DNA of 64,000 nt from Chlorops oryzae (GCA_020466095.1 CM035807.1:16505985-16569984), one strand, 5' to 3'. Shown: positions 13,785 to 24,596, counted from the stretch's first letter. Notes: generated by a model not told the origin, from the sequence alone. Made by a program: numbers and translations.

Positions 13785-15560
13785 ATTTTTTTTCTGGTCC
13801 CTTGGAATTCATTATAGAGAGCTTCGGCTATAGTTAAAATGTTCAACATTTCATCTAAACAATAGACTAGATTCTGAGAAGCTCGTGCATTTACTTTTAA
13901 CTATTACTTCCATTATTGGGGTAAAAAAAACGATCAACCTCCAATTGACCTTAAAAGGACCACCCACTCTAGAAGTAAGATTATTTTCGGGAGTGATTCG
14001 TTTTCAGCGGCATCACAGTGTTTAAAAAAACACTCATTTAAGATGCAATACTGGTGTATTATTAACTAATCGATGAGCGTCCAGAATCCCTGCAGCGATG
14101 TTGTTAAAGCAAAGTGAGTAAACGAACCAAGAGGCATATCGAAACTGTTTATTGAATTTCAAAGAATGTTCGAAAACATATTCTCAAAAATTTGCCGGAG
14201 AAAAAATGCATGATCCTCAAAAGGGTATTCGTGTCATAAAAAAAAAACCAATTCTTCGAAACGTTTATAACGAAGTGCTCTCTTTATCCTTCGATTAAGC
14301 TTCAAAGAAAAACGAAATTTTATTTTTTTTACGTCATTCGGAGCAACTCAAACAAGAAGTTTCCAAATGCAAATCGAAATGAAAAATAACAAGCATTCAT
14401 CAGAAGGATTCATCGGTATTCAGCAGCAACGCATACATTCAATGCAATGACATACGTGAACGAACGAACGAACGAACGTATGCATGCATGGATCTGCATG
14501 CACGGATCCATGTTCATGCAAATGGCAGACAAACAAACGAAGTAATGTAGGCGGTTTAAGCCAGAAAAATAGAAAAGCATAACGATCTTAATAGCTTGTA
14601 AGACCAAAAACAACAATAACAACAAAAAATAGCATCAGTATGCATCCAAAAAAAAAAAAAGTTTTATGGGTTATTCCATTTTGTCCTTTCCCCGCTCCCT
14701 ATCTTCCTCGTTTATTGAATGGTTCATAAAACGCAAACGAACTCTCACCAGCTTTATGATGAAAAACTCACTTTTTTTTTTATTTGCTGCCGCCGCTTCT
14801 TCTTTATCATATTGCATTGGCTTTTCCAAGCATTGCTTGTGACATCGCATTTTACATGCTTTTTCCTTTCTAATCCTTTTTCATTTCGTTTTCTTCAAAA
14901 AGTTCTTTATTGCATTATGGAGTATTTGTTTGCTCTTCATGGCGTATAAGCTCTAGAGATATGAACAAAAAAAAACAAAAAAAAAAAAAAACAGTGAAAT
15001 GGAAAAACCCGCTTTCCCACACAGATAAAACGTTTGTGTTTATAGTGGCTGTATCAATAGAGAGAAAGAGTATCTAAAGTTTTTACAGTTTCGTTATCTT
15101 CTTTCCTGTGTTATTTTTTCTTTCTTTTCTTTGTGAGCTTTGGTTTAAGCCAACTGTTGCAATTCGTTTCATATGAGCTTTCAGTTAAGCTTTGTTTTTT
15201 GTTTTTACTTCTCTCGTTGAAGAGTTTGGGTCTTAATACTGCAATAGTGGTTGTAATGGAAGTCTATTGCAAACATTCCTCAGGATCATGAAGAAAAAGA
15301 CTTTGAGAATTTATTAGGAAAATGGGAATTTAAGATGTTGCACAATAATGAAAGCAAAGGCTCTTCTGTTTAAAATGGGGAGCCTATAAAAACGGACCTT
15401 AAGACTTTGCTCCATGGTGCAATCCTCTTGGAGGGAAGAATTTTCTCCATCGGTTTTGACCATATATAGAAAGTATTTATATCTTAATGTGAAAGGTAGT
15501 CGATTCCTCGTAATAAAAAAAAGAAAGAAAAAGCTATTTATTTCAGTGCCAGATTCACCA
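13780..15560. other. No gene recognised
   Basis: AT-rich DNA with A/T runs (14650-14662, 14768-14780, 14969-14992) and a short (GAAC)n tetranucleotide block at about 14458-14478. Frames of 71-76 residues have no recognisable motif. Confidence 0.55.
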
Positions 15561-15562
15561 TC

Positions 15563-15925
15563 ACCAGTAATTCCTTCTACTCTCTAACTACTCCCCGACT
15601 TGTCACAAATATACCAATGTTACTCCCTTTTAATTTGCCAACCAATACCATAAGCTGTCTTTTTTTAAATTGAGCTGTCATTGACAAATAAATACTGCCA
15701 CATTTAACTGCTCCATGAATAGACCTACTGTGATCAATTAGAGCTCAACTGACCCATATGTACCAGTTGGTCGAATTTTTTAATACACTTCTTCTTGACC
15801 ACTTGTCGCTGCTCAAAGTCTAGTCAATTACCATACATAAAATACAGTACATTTCGATTAGTCATATTTCGAGTAACCTCAGAGTACTCCCTTTTGGTAA
15901 ATTGACCTCTTCATTACTGCAGAGA
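15563..15925 (+). mobile_element. Dispersed repeat / MITE family A, copy 1
   Basis: About 360 bp that aligns end to end with 17835-18203. Shared words include actcccttttaatttgc, agctgtca, ttgacaaata, agacct-ctgtg-tcaatta, gagtaacc-cagagtactcc, and a tcatt-ct-agagagt end. The right end carries ttcattactgcaga, the inverse of the ctgcagtaat at the left end of copy 2, so the family has short terminal inverted repeats around CTGCAGTAAT. There is no coding capacity. The superfamily is unassigned, though a terminus beginning CCCTGCAG would fit a hAT-derived MITE. Confidence 0.7.
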
Positions 15926-15978
15926 GTATACAGGATATATGTGTATGGGTTTTCATAGGGCTTCCATTGATGAAAAAT

Positions 15979-16050
15979 ACCCTGCAGTAATGAAGGACTG
16001 GCCTTTGACTGGTCGAAATCCTACCGGTTATATTATGGCAGTTCACTCCA
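15979..16050. mobile_element. Possible additional family A terminus
   Basis: The sequence ccctgcagtaatgaagga lies here in inverted orientation to the ttcattactgcag at the right end of family A copy 1, 50 bp away. It may be the end of a second, truncated element or of a nested insertion. Similarity beyond the terminus is not clear. Confidence 0.35.
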
Positions 16051-16294
16051 TCAAATTCGATTAGTTGGCGATCGGTTATCAATGGGTTGGCTTAAGGGAA
16101 GCCGGTAAATGACGCTTGCATCGACTTAGAAAATCAACTATGAAATTATTAATTTTTTTATTTTTCCTTATTTAACTAGCCTAAAACCAGATAATTATTA
16201 CGACAATTGACCCCAAAAGAACTGACCGTTTTGCGGATCGGCCCTTCTCCAATGACATCTCATCTTTCTCACTTTCCGCTATTTCCGTATAAAT

Positions 16295-16521
16295 CAGGGG
16301 CGTCACAGATTCAGGTAGCTGTCGGAATTGGAATTTTAGTCTACCGAATTTTCATATATGTATATTTCATAGACAGCCGGATAAAATGGGGTTTTGTGCA
16401 ATTAAGAACCGATAATAGTTCCGATTCAAAACCAAAACCAACAAAATTTTTAAATTCTGCATGAAATTTCGATCGGGTTTAATTCCGATGCCGACAGATA
16501 TCGGATTCTCTGACATCCCTG
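16295..16521. mobile_element. hAT-like MITE, 227 bp
   Basis: The left end begins caggggcgtcacagattcag and, a few bases on, gctgtcgga. The right end is the imperfect inverse, with ccgacagatatcggattctc followed by tgacatccctg. The two ends agree over roughly 37 bp with about ten differences (CAGGGNNGTCANAGA pattern). The CAGGG start is typical of hAT elements. I could not find a clean 8-bp target duplication, so it is either old or the true ends are slightly off. The 85-residue frame across it is not a gene. Confidence 0.6.
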
Positions 16522-16597
16522 AATAAGTTTCATGAAAAAAAGTTTAAAAATTCCTATTCCTATCAATCCTTAAAAAAGTATAATTTGTAAAACAAAT

Positions 16598-17217
16598 TCA
16601 ATAAAACTCGATGAGGTACACCCAGAAGCCATGCCACACTCTTTGAGTGAAAGTCCAATGCAATGCGAAGCAAAAGAAAAACGCAAGCAAATAATTTTGA
16701 GCTTCAAAGGATTGCAATTTTCCGAGCAATATCAAAGCATTTTGTGGCTGATCAAGTACACAAACTAAAACCAAGCAAACCAAGCGACATTCAGACCATT
16801 GCAACCGAGTACATTTGGCTTCCATTGGTATGTGTAATTTGTAAACAATAAACGGAATAAATACCGCCAATCCATTGAAAGATACTCCTTGCCGAACGGA
16901 GCAACCGAATGACCAACTTGACCATATTGAGCAGATTGCTCGACACAATGGAATCGAAAATGGCCTGCTTCAATATTGATATTTAAAAGGTAAACATAAA
17001 AATACGCTTGCCAAGAATTGGAATGAGAATGAGAACCGGAATGAGATTGAGAACAGGAATGCTTATGCGAATGGCGAATGTGAATGGGAATTTGACTCGA
17101 AGCAGCTGGTTCGATTACAGTTGCACACGAGTGGCTAAGTTTCCTCGAAACACAATATGTGTTCTTGGCAAACATATCCCAATCGGAAAGTACTTTTAAG
17201 CTCTCAGTACTAAGCAC
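16598..17217 (-). other. Overlapping minus-strand frames of unknown status
   Basis: Two overlapping frames (116 and 150 residues) lie here in different phases. The longer (16765-17217) contains a His/Ser-rich segment produced by a degenerate GAATG(A/G)GAAT-type repeat at about 17018-17098. Neither has a domain I recognise, a signal peptide or convincing splice sites. Because two frames are open over the same DNA and one includes a simple repeat, I regard this as chance. I list it only because 150 residues is the longest frame here that is not wholly repetitive. Confidence 0.2.
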
Positions 17218-17253
17218 TTGGCAAATGAAAGCAAATATGTGAGCAAAGCACAG

Positions 17254-17278
17254 TCACACACACACACACACACACACA
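17254..17278. repeat. (CA)n microsatellite
   Basis: About twelve CA dinucleotides in a row. Confidence 0.95.
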
Positions 17279-17834
17279 TCCATATGGAGAAGAGTAATGC
17301 GCTCACATTGCGCTACACTTATGTATGTACGTGAAAGGAAAAGAAAGTTTTGGTGAAGTTAGTTGCGTGCGCGCCAAGTTTGGACGTGCTAAGCCCACAG
17401 GTGCAAAGGTAACGAGCCAAGAGCCTCAACTACAAGCGATAACATATGTGCGTATTCGAAAGGATATTTTTGTACATTCATACAAACACAAACACACATC
17501 CATAGCTTCATTTCGTTCCTTGGTCCCTTGTGTCGTGGTAACAAGTTAAAGTTCTCTGGACTTAGCTTTGAGGAATTTTTATTCCCTAACTGCAACGTTT
17601 TGTGGGCATGTCGTTGAAATGCACACGCAAAAGTTTTTCCTTACAACGGATCGCAAATTGTTGTTCGCCGAAGTTTTTCCAAGGAAAAGCAGTTGGCATT
17701 TTGCTTTAATTCCTCTTTCACTCGATTGTTATTGTTCTGTTTAAGCACACACATACAGACAATTCAAACATATCTACTTACATTTTTATTTTCTTATATT
17801 GCTTTCGTTTTCATTCTGCCTCTGTGCAACATTA

Positions 17835-18203
17835 CCCTGCAGTAATTCCTACCACTTTTCAACTACTCTCCAACTACTTCCCGACTAGACACAAAAATAC
17901 CAATTCTACTCCCTTTTAATTTGCAAACCAACGCCTGAAACTGTCTTTTTTAGCTGTCAGTGACAAATAACTACTTCCACATTGAACTACTCCAAGAGTA
18001 GACCTGCTGTGGTCAATTAGAGGTCAATTGTCTCAATATTACCATATGGTCTAATGTTTTACTACAATTCTTATTGACCGCTTATTGCTACTCAAAATCT
18101 TGTCCCTTCTCATACTTAAGCACCCTATATTTGGGTTAGTCACATTTGGAGTAACCCCAGAGTACTCCTTTTTAGTAAGCTGAGCAATTCATTTCTAGAG
18201 AGT
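17835..18203 (+). mobile_element. Dispersed repeat / MITE family A, copy 2
   Basis: This is a second copy of the element at 15563-15925, in the same orientation and about 2.3 kb away. It begins ccctgcagtaattcctac and ends with gcaattcatttctagagagt. The left terminus is better preserved here than in copy 1, while the right terminus is better preserved in copy 1. Divergence between copies is visible throughout as scattered substitutions and small indels, so this is two old insertions and not a recent local duplication. Confidence 0.7.
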
Positions 18204-18209
18204 CGTGAC

Positions 18210-19020
18210 GCCTTTTAACAACGTGCAAGGAGTGTAAGGGAAATACAAAATGCCAAAGTTGCAATTTATAAGATCGAAGTTTGGACGAAGCTTTTTTCTG
18301 CTCTCAACACAACACAAACACACACACACACTCAAACACAAGGATGTTATACATATAAGTGCAAAGAAAACTCTGAGAACGGTTTTCCTAAAGGCGTTTG
18401 AGTGAAGGGAAATTGAAAATTAAAGTTTCCATTTAGTTTTAATTGCTGGTTGTCCGAAGAAAATTTATCGCGAAAATTTCGATTTAGAATTGTTGAGAAA
18501 AACATTTTCTTGGAAAATATCAAATATATGAAAGTGAAAGCTTTTTCCGTTTCCCGAGCTATTAAAAGAATGCCAATTTTTTTTTTTTTTTTTTGATAAG
18601 TTGAAACATCATAAGTGGCGTGGAGGAAGAGCTTTTTCTAAAACATTTCAAAGACTTACCGATCTGTAGTCGTCCATGAAATATCCATGTCGAATCATGA
18701 GTTTGATGATGGTACAAATCTGTTGGTTAAAAGAGAACTTAGATCAGTGATCGGCAAAATTAAAGCGAGAGTGTATGTGTAAGAGAAGCGAGGAAATGCA
18801 CTAACAGAAAAAAATGAGTTTTTTAATGCGTGTTCTCTGCAATTTGAATACGATGCGCACGCGGTATTACTTCAACAAGAGTTCGAGAGTGACTGACAAA
18901 AAAAGCGAAGCAAAAAAGAAGAGCGCAAGCAATACGTGTGAGTGGCTTTCGCAACATTGTTCCTAGCGCTCCGATCGCTGACTTAGATGCTAAGCAAACA
19001 TGTTCGGAGGGTTCATATAT
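18210..19020. other. No gene recognised
   Basis: AT-rich DNA with a short CA-rich stretch (18318-18331) and a T16 run (about 18579). I see no RNA gene or bounded mobile element. Confidence 0.55.
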
Positions 19021-19450
19021 ATATGTATATTAGCTTAAAATTGGTCCAAAATTTTTAATAAATATGAAGGTCAGAGATTTTCTTTGATATGAGTCCAAAA
19101 TATGTAGAAAATATGCCACTCAGAAATGAATCCGAAATTAGTCCGAAATACTAACGAAAAAATATACATATGAGCCTAAAAAATATGAAATCGAATTGGA
19201 TCTGAAATACTTATAAAGAAAATATATGGCTCAAATATATGACTCCGAAATGAGTCGGAAATTTTGAAGAACAATATTATAAGACTTAGATATATGAGGC
19301 CGAAATAATTCCGAAATTTTTACATAATATGGGGCTCACAAAACTAACTCCGAGATAATTCCGAAATATAATTTTCTTAAAAATATATGACGCTCAGAAC
19401 TATGAGTCCCAAATGTATAGAAAATACTAGACTTGAATATATGAGTACTT
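19020..19450. repeat. Degenerate minisatellite, unit roughly 60-75 bp
   Basis: A diverged phrase recurs about six times: an atatgagtccgaaat-like start, a second gtccgaaat or attccgaaat, an A/T stretch with aaaaatat, and a ggctcagaa or gactcagaa-like end. Examples start near 19066, 19127, 19210, 19285, 19340 and 19395. Units differ by substitutions and by length. It has no coding potential. Confidence 0.65.
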
Positions 19451-21210
19451 AATTTGGTACAAATTACTCATCACTATTTATGTTATATATGACTCTTATA
19501 CGGGTTTCTTGGATGGAAAACAAAATCCGTTTGCCTCTTTTAGTTGAGTCCATTATGACGGTTTCTACTCCAAATAAGGAATCAGAAATGACTCTTATAG
19601 GACTCAAAATGTTTGTTGGATAGTAGATCTACAGTATAGGATCTTGTTAATCCTGAGTAGCTAAAGAAATAATTCCCTGTCCCCGAGTGTCACTTAAAAT
19701 ATTTGAACGAAAAGATCAAAGCTGTGAGAAAATTCACTAATGAAGTTGATTGTTTCGAAAAACAACTTCCACTAGATAAACATAGTGTCCTTATCATTTA
19801 CTTCAAGGACACAAAACGGCTCCCCCAAATCCATTAAAGCTGTTGAAAACGCAAAAAAAAAAATAAAATTAATGATAACGAATAAAATATTTAATTTTAT
19901 TTACGCTCAATTAAACGAAAACCCTCCTAGCTGAACCTTTACCTTACCACTTATATAACACGTATTCGGCCGTCGCTTTGAAATAATTTCCCATCCTAAT
20001 TACAAGATATTTATGTTCACTTATGCATGCACGAAGATAATTGAAAAAAAAAGCGGGAGAGGGAAAAAAAAACACAGAAAAACAAAATTAATTCCTCACA
20101 GAAAATATGCTACAACGCCCGCCGGCGCAAACAAATTATGATCGCAGGGGAAAACTCGCAGCCGAGAGAGCCCTACTTTCCTGCCGCCGAACCAATATTC
20201 ACTCCATTAACACGAGAAGAGAAACGACTAAAAAGAGTGCGAGGGGGGGAGGGGGCGCAAAATCATCCAACAATTTTATCTATCAGCAATGAATCATGTT
20301 GTGAGCGTTGAAATACGAACAATTTAATTTTATTCGCCTCGTGAGATAGCAGATGAAAAATTCAAGATGCCACAGGTCGTGCCTCTGATGCCTTTCCCTA
20401 CTGTAAGTCCCGTGAATATTGCCGCAACGCTTACGTTTATTACGCTCATAGGTAGGCCTGTCCTGCCCGACTGTGTCGCGTCTGCCTGCCTATGGGGAGC
20501 GCGCGCGTGTGCGTGTGTGTTGTATTACGCTTAAATCTCCTGCTTACTTTAAGAGGCGTCCTTAAGCTTCAAATTATGCGTCATTACCTCTATGAAGGGC
20601 ACAAAGTCCCGACGCAGCAGAAAAAACAAAATTGTAATAAAAAAACAACAACAAAATTATGACCTAAATAAAGTAAAGCAACCCAAAGGCAACGCACTCA
20701 CAATCGAATGTGGGGATGTGTGGGGTGAAGTTGGTTTCCGGGTGTTTTCCCAACGGTAGGCTGCAAATCCTAAAAGTCAGCTTCAAGTTTTGCTATTTTA
20801 TTGCATTGTGTAATAAATTGCCCAGCCAAAAAAGTTTGTCTTCGAATTCTCATGTTATGTGTGTTACATGTGGGAATTAATAAACAAGAGCCAGAGAGGT
20901 GTAAGGGTAATGAAGAGAGTAGAAATTTTTTTTTAGGCATTGAAAAAATTGGCATATGGGGCAGCAATCCACAGGGGGTTGAATGCGAATATGATATTGG
21001 ATTGATTAGAGGATTGAACGAATTAATTTTCTTGTTCTGTTGGAATTTATTTCTTGTTCTTACTTTTCCTTATCATCCTTTTCGTGTCTTTCCACTTCCG
21101 TTCTATTTACGTACATTTCCTTTCTTTTTTCTTATTCATTTTAATTTTTTCCCCCCTTTTATTCTTTCCTCCGCCTTCCTTCTCTTGATCGTCTTCTCTT
21201 ACTTTCTTTT
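19451..21210. other. Region upstream of the Beat-family gene; no gene recognised
   Basis: A locally GC-richer patch lies at about 20110-20250 and another at 20450-20520 (including a gcgcgcgtgtgcgtgtgtgt stretch). These may be regulatory or untranslated first-exon sequence of the gene starting near 22.2 kb, but I see no TATA box or initiator that decides this. The 61-residue frame at 20107-20292 is compositionally biased and has no motif. Confidence 0.4.
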
Positions 21211-21216
21211 TTCTTC

Positions 21217-21690
21217 ATGGATACTATCGCCTTCGCCGTCTTCGTCGTCTATCGTCGTCTTCTTCGCTGTCTTCGTCGTTTCTTGTCGTCTTTGGCGTCT
21301 CCGTCGTCTTCGGCTTCGTCATCGTCTTCTTCGGCTTCGTCATCGTCTTGGTCGTCTTGGTCGTCTTGGTCGTCTTGGTCGTCTTTCGTATTGGTCGTCT
21401 TGGTCGTCTTGGTCGTCTTGGTCGTCTTGGTCGTCTTGGTCGTCTTGGTCGTCTTGGTCGTCTTGGTCGTCTTGGTCGTCTTGGTCGTCTTGGTCGTCTT
21501 GGTCGTCTTGGTCGTCTTTTGGTCGTCTTGGTCGTCTTGGTCGTCTTGGTCGTCTTGGTCGTCTTTGTCGTCTTTGTCGTCTTTGTCGTCTTTGTCGTCT
21601 TTGTCGTCTTTGTCGTCTTTGGTCGTCTTCGTCATCTTCGTCTTCTTATCCGTCTTCGTCGTCTTCGCCAGGACCACTATTTTCAAATAA
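21217..21690. repeat. 9-bp minisatellite (GGTCGTCTT)n
   Basis: The core at about 21349-21560 is tandem ggtcgtctt with two interruptions (tcgta near 21388 and an extra tt near 21517). It is followed by six copies of the variant ttgtcgtct (about 21562-21620) and flanked by degenerate GTC/TTC triplet DNA. Because the unit is a multiple of three, every frame stays open: Gly-Arg-Leu, Val-Val-Leu and Trp-Ser-Ser on the + strand, and Lys-Thr-Thr and Asp-Asp-Gln/Lys on the - strand. The 303-, 157-, 145- and 135-residue frames are therefore repeat artefacts. The array sits about 0.5 kb upstream of the first Beat coding exon. Confidence 0.9.
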
Positions 21691-22047
21691 AATTTTTCTT
21701 TTGTTTCTCTAAGTTCTTTGGCAGTATTATTTGTGATCTTGTTTTTTCGAGGTAAATGTTCCTTTTATTCTTATGACCCCATGAAATTAAGCTCAAAGGG
21801 TGAGTTTGCATGGAACAACAATGATCAACGCTGGTTGTTCGGAGCGCACTTTGCGGAGCTATTGAGACTATTCTCTGTTTAAGAAAGAAGTGTTATCATT
21901 CTCTTCCGACCAAGAGGGTCTATGGCCCAAGTTATATACGAAACAAGAGCCTGAAAAGTTGTTTGGAAAAGGGCATGTTGCCTCGTAACAACCCATACCG
22001 AGCGCCAGTAGTTGGGTCTCCTATCCATGTATCGTTTAAAAATGTAT

Positions 22048-22067
22048 AACATTTTTTCAATTTTCAG
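22048..22067 (+). promoter_or_regulatory. Possible 3' splice site before the first coding exon
   Basis: A T-rich tract ending in caattttcag lies about 105 bp upstream of the first possible start codon and could be the acceptor of an upstream 5'-UTR intron, making the exon 22068-22425. The alternative is that transcription starts nearby and no such intron exists. Confidence 0.35.
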
Positions 22068-22172
22068 GGCTAGTATAAGAAGAGATCATCTAAATATTTC
22101 GGTCTTCTGAGGGATAATTGAAATTAAGGTTAAAGGAAAATACTTTCTTGTTAAAAAGAGTAACAAATTTTA

Positions 22173-22425
22173 ATGCAGCTGCTCGATATAAAGACATATG
22201 AAGTTAAATCATTCAAACTAACTAATTCAATGTTGAAGAGTGAGTTTAATAAAACATTTCTATTCCTTCTTTTGTTTGGATTAATTTCACGCTGTGACTC
22301 TCAAAAAGCTTTGGGCACCGACATTCAATATATATACGAGCAAAATGGGCTTCATAAAGCCTCTTTCTCGTTAGATAGTCGAGCAAAACAATTTATTGCA
22401 ACTCATCAATTACTTGCCATTCAAG
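22173..22425 (+). CDS. beat: Beat-family protein, exon 1: signal peptide and N-terminal linker
   Basis: This exon would encode the secretory signal and N-terminus of the Beat-like protein. An in-frame stop at 22161 precedes two possible starts, 22173 and 22230. From the second, the first residues form a classical signal peptide: a short charged n-region (MLKSEFNK), a hydrophobic core (TFLFLLLFGLIS), and a likely cleavage zone around RCDSQ. I prefer 22230 for this reason, although 22173 would only add 19 residues. The exon ends at 22425 before a gtaaaa donor in phase 1, and the next exon starts in exactly the phase needed, giving an Asp codon across the junction. The roughly 40-residue linker between signal and Ig domain is longer than I expect for Beat proteins. 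An alternative weaker donor near 22296 (also phase 1) would shorten it. Confidence 0.55.
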
Positions 22426-23244
22426 GTAAAATTGGAAATATTTTTCAATTTCACTCTTTTCGGATGACACATAGAAAAGCATGAACTGTCAAAAAACAAA
22501 AAAAAGGCAAAAAAAATCGAGCGCTTCGGTCATGGTTACAAAAATAAAATCATTCAAAATATTTTTATACTTTGTTATCTGATATATCTTAATTTTCTCA
22601 TAAGCTATCATGGCATGAATTTATCGTTTTGATATTCGGTCTGCCGGATTCAATTTGAAAAGGACACATATTTTAGAAAGTTTTTTTTGTGATACATGAA
22701 GGATATGAAGAAGTGAAGTTTTTTCAAAAGATCGAGCAATTATTTTCTAACGACCAAATATACACACGTTCTTCAAAAAGAGAAAGAGCTGTTCAAATAA
22801 CGTTTTTCTTCCAAAATTTATGACAGCATATAAACATCATTTTGTGACGTTATTGTCATAATTATGTTGAAAGGAAGGAGCATAGAAATTTGTAAATTTT
22901 GAGTGGAAATGATTGAGGATTTACTATTGTCAAAAAGCCCAAAAACAATATGGAGTGAGTGCACCGTTTCCCATTTTTCTTCCCTCTTTTTATTCCGGCA
23001 CATCCTTCCTAAGATCAAACAAACTTTTGTTTTTAAAACACATCTTTTTTAAAGTAACATTGATTTTCGCAGCCCAATGTCTTCAATATCGGATAACATA
23101 GCAATCAAAATTCAAAAAATTTATCATCTGAATCACTCCCATATTTAATCTCTGTCTCTGTCCTTCCTCAAAGAAGACAAAAAGAAACTAAAATTTGTAT
23201 TAATATTTGTCACAAAAGTTTCATTTGGTAATTTTTCATTGCAG
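22426..23244 (+). other. Beat-family gene, intron 1 (819 bp)
   Basis: It is bounded by gtaaaa at 22426 and a ttgcag acceptor ending at 23244. It is AT-rich with no bounded repeat or internal gene. Two short frames at 22818-23101 have no motif. Confidence 0.55.
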
Positions 23245-23459
23245 ATCTCGTCGAGGGCTCACTGCGAAACGTGAATTTAATCATTGAACCACCTGCCGTA
23301 CGACGTGGACAGCATGCCATATTGCGGTGCCTGTATGATCTGGATGGCAGACCACTTTATTCAGCCAAGTTTTATCGTGGTCACCGTGAGTTCTATCGCT
23401 ACACACCTGGTGAATTTCCCAATTCAAAAGTTTTTCCATTTCCCGGCATTCATGTCGAT
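23245..23459 (+). CDS. beat: Beat-family protein, exon 2: first half of Ig domain 1
   Basis: The exon encodes residues 66-137 (counting from the Met at 22230). It opens with LVEGSLRNVNL, then a Pro-Pro-x-x-x-arg-arg-gly strand (80-87), the first Ig cysteine (C94 in LRCLYDLDG), and the block YSAKFYRGHREFYRYTP followed by KVFPFPGIHVD. The LYS-x-K-x-Y-x-G-x-x-EFYRY-x-P block is the signature of the Beaten path family; these are cell-surface or secreted Ig proteins binding Side-family receptors on growth cones. The usual core tryptophan after YSxK is phenylalanine here (F108). As far as I recall, this and the EFPNSKVF segment fit the Beat-V/VI branch better than Beat-I to IV, but I cannot settle the subfamily. 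The acceptor is ttgcag at 23239-23244 and the donor is gtaagt at 23460, leaving phase 0. Confidence 0.92.
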
Positions 23460-24378
23460 GTAAGTACACAATGCAATATATATAGTTATGTATATATAGA
23501 GTAGCATCGAACAAACACACCAGGACCATGCTAACAAAAAAAACCAAAAAAAAAAATAAAAAAATGTATACCCGTACTGTTGCATGAGGACGAGGCTTAT
23601 CTTTCGATGCATTCGTATTTCACATGTGCTCTCTACGGTTACTGCAATTTTATTGTAACTTACGACTTCAATTGGTCCATAAGTCACTTTTATTGATAAA
23701 ACACAAAAACATCAAAGTGCGATTCTTTCAGTGTTTTTGTTTTTGTTTTGACCCGAAGTTTGTTTGTTGCGAGAGCAGAGGGTATTGAATTTTTCAAATG
23801 AACTAAAAATTTCAATTTCGTCCATGCGAAATATTTCGGGAGTTTTGTTTCAACAAAAATTTTGTGCGTGCTTTTTGTTTTATGCATAAAAATTCATGTT
23901 GCAAGGTATTAAACGCTTATAAAATTCGATCGGTTTTTATAAGAATAAAAATATATATGTACATAGGAAGGTAAATAAATGTTGATTCATATTTATCCGA
24001 ATAAATGTACGAGTGTAGGTATAGCCGAGAAAAATGCTGACCCGCCGTCAAAAATTCTTGGTCAATACGGTGTCACAACAAGCCCAATTGAAGCCCTTAA
24101 AATTTAAGAAGAGACAATCTCAGGGGAAATGTTGAAAACTAGAGGAAGCTGCGACAATATTATATTTATAAATAGAACAAATTTTAAGGATAAGAACACA
24201 CGGTCTCATACAATGAAAAGTTATTTCACTTATAAAGAATGGATTCTTCTCCCGCAGGAGGAAAAGGATAGGAAGAGAGGAATGCATTTTCGTTTAATAG
24301 GAGGGGACGAGTCCAAAGTATCACCAATTAACTCCAAATAAAGACAACAATTAATTGTGTCCTAGCCCTTTATGATTG

Positions 24379-24506
24379 ATGGCCTCTGTGCTGGAGTTGG
24401 TTGAGATGCCAACTTACGAAGCGACTGGCTCTGGGTTCAACTCTCAGCTGAGGTTTATCCTATGTATATCGCCCTAAATAGTGGCATCTACGCTTACCTA
24501 ACCTAA
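24379..24506 (+). mobile_element. tRNA-derived SINE, copy 1, with target-site duplication
   Basis: The head reads ggcctctgtgctggagttgg and continues ttgagatgcc. An RNA polymerase III B-box-like ggttcaactctc follows about 50 bp into the element (24435-24446). The 3' end is the short repeat acctaacctaa. The element is flanked on both sides by the same 12 bases, cctttatgattg, at 24367-24378 and 24507-24518. This perfect duplication is the mark of an L1-like endonuclease-mediated insertion. The copy at 62286-62493 (minus strand) confirms the family. Compared with that copy, this one lacks about 80 bp of the central body. Confidence 0.85.
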
Positions 24507-24596
24507 CCTTTATGATTGTTAATTTTTTTGGAGAAATATTTTGATTATAATCAAAGTAATGCGGTTTGCAAAAGTAATCGTTAAGTAATCGGCTTT

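Noticed and set aside
16598..17217. 116- and 150-residue minus-strand frames as a gene
   Set aside because: They overlap in different phases, include a degenerate simple repeat and show no domain, signal peptide or splice sites.
20801..21755. Long frames (303, 157, 145 and 135 residues) around 21 kb
   Set aside because: They all run through the 9-bp minisatellite, which is open on both strands. Outside the repeat there is no domain or splice context.
24381..24450. A functional tRNA gene
   Set aside because: The head and B-box-like sequence are tRNA-derived, but no cloverleaf can be folded with a proper anticodon arm, and the element has a SINE tail and target duplication.
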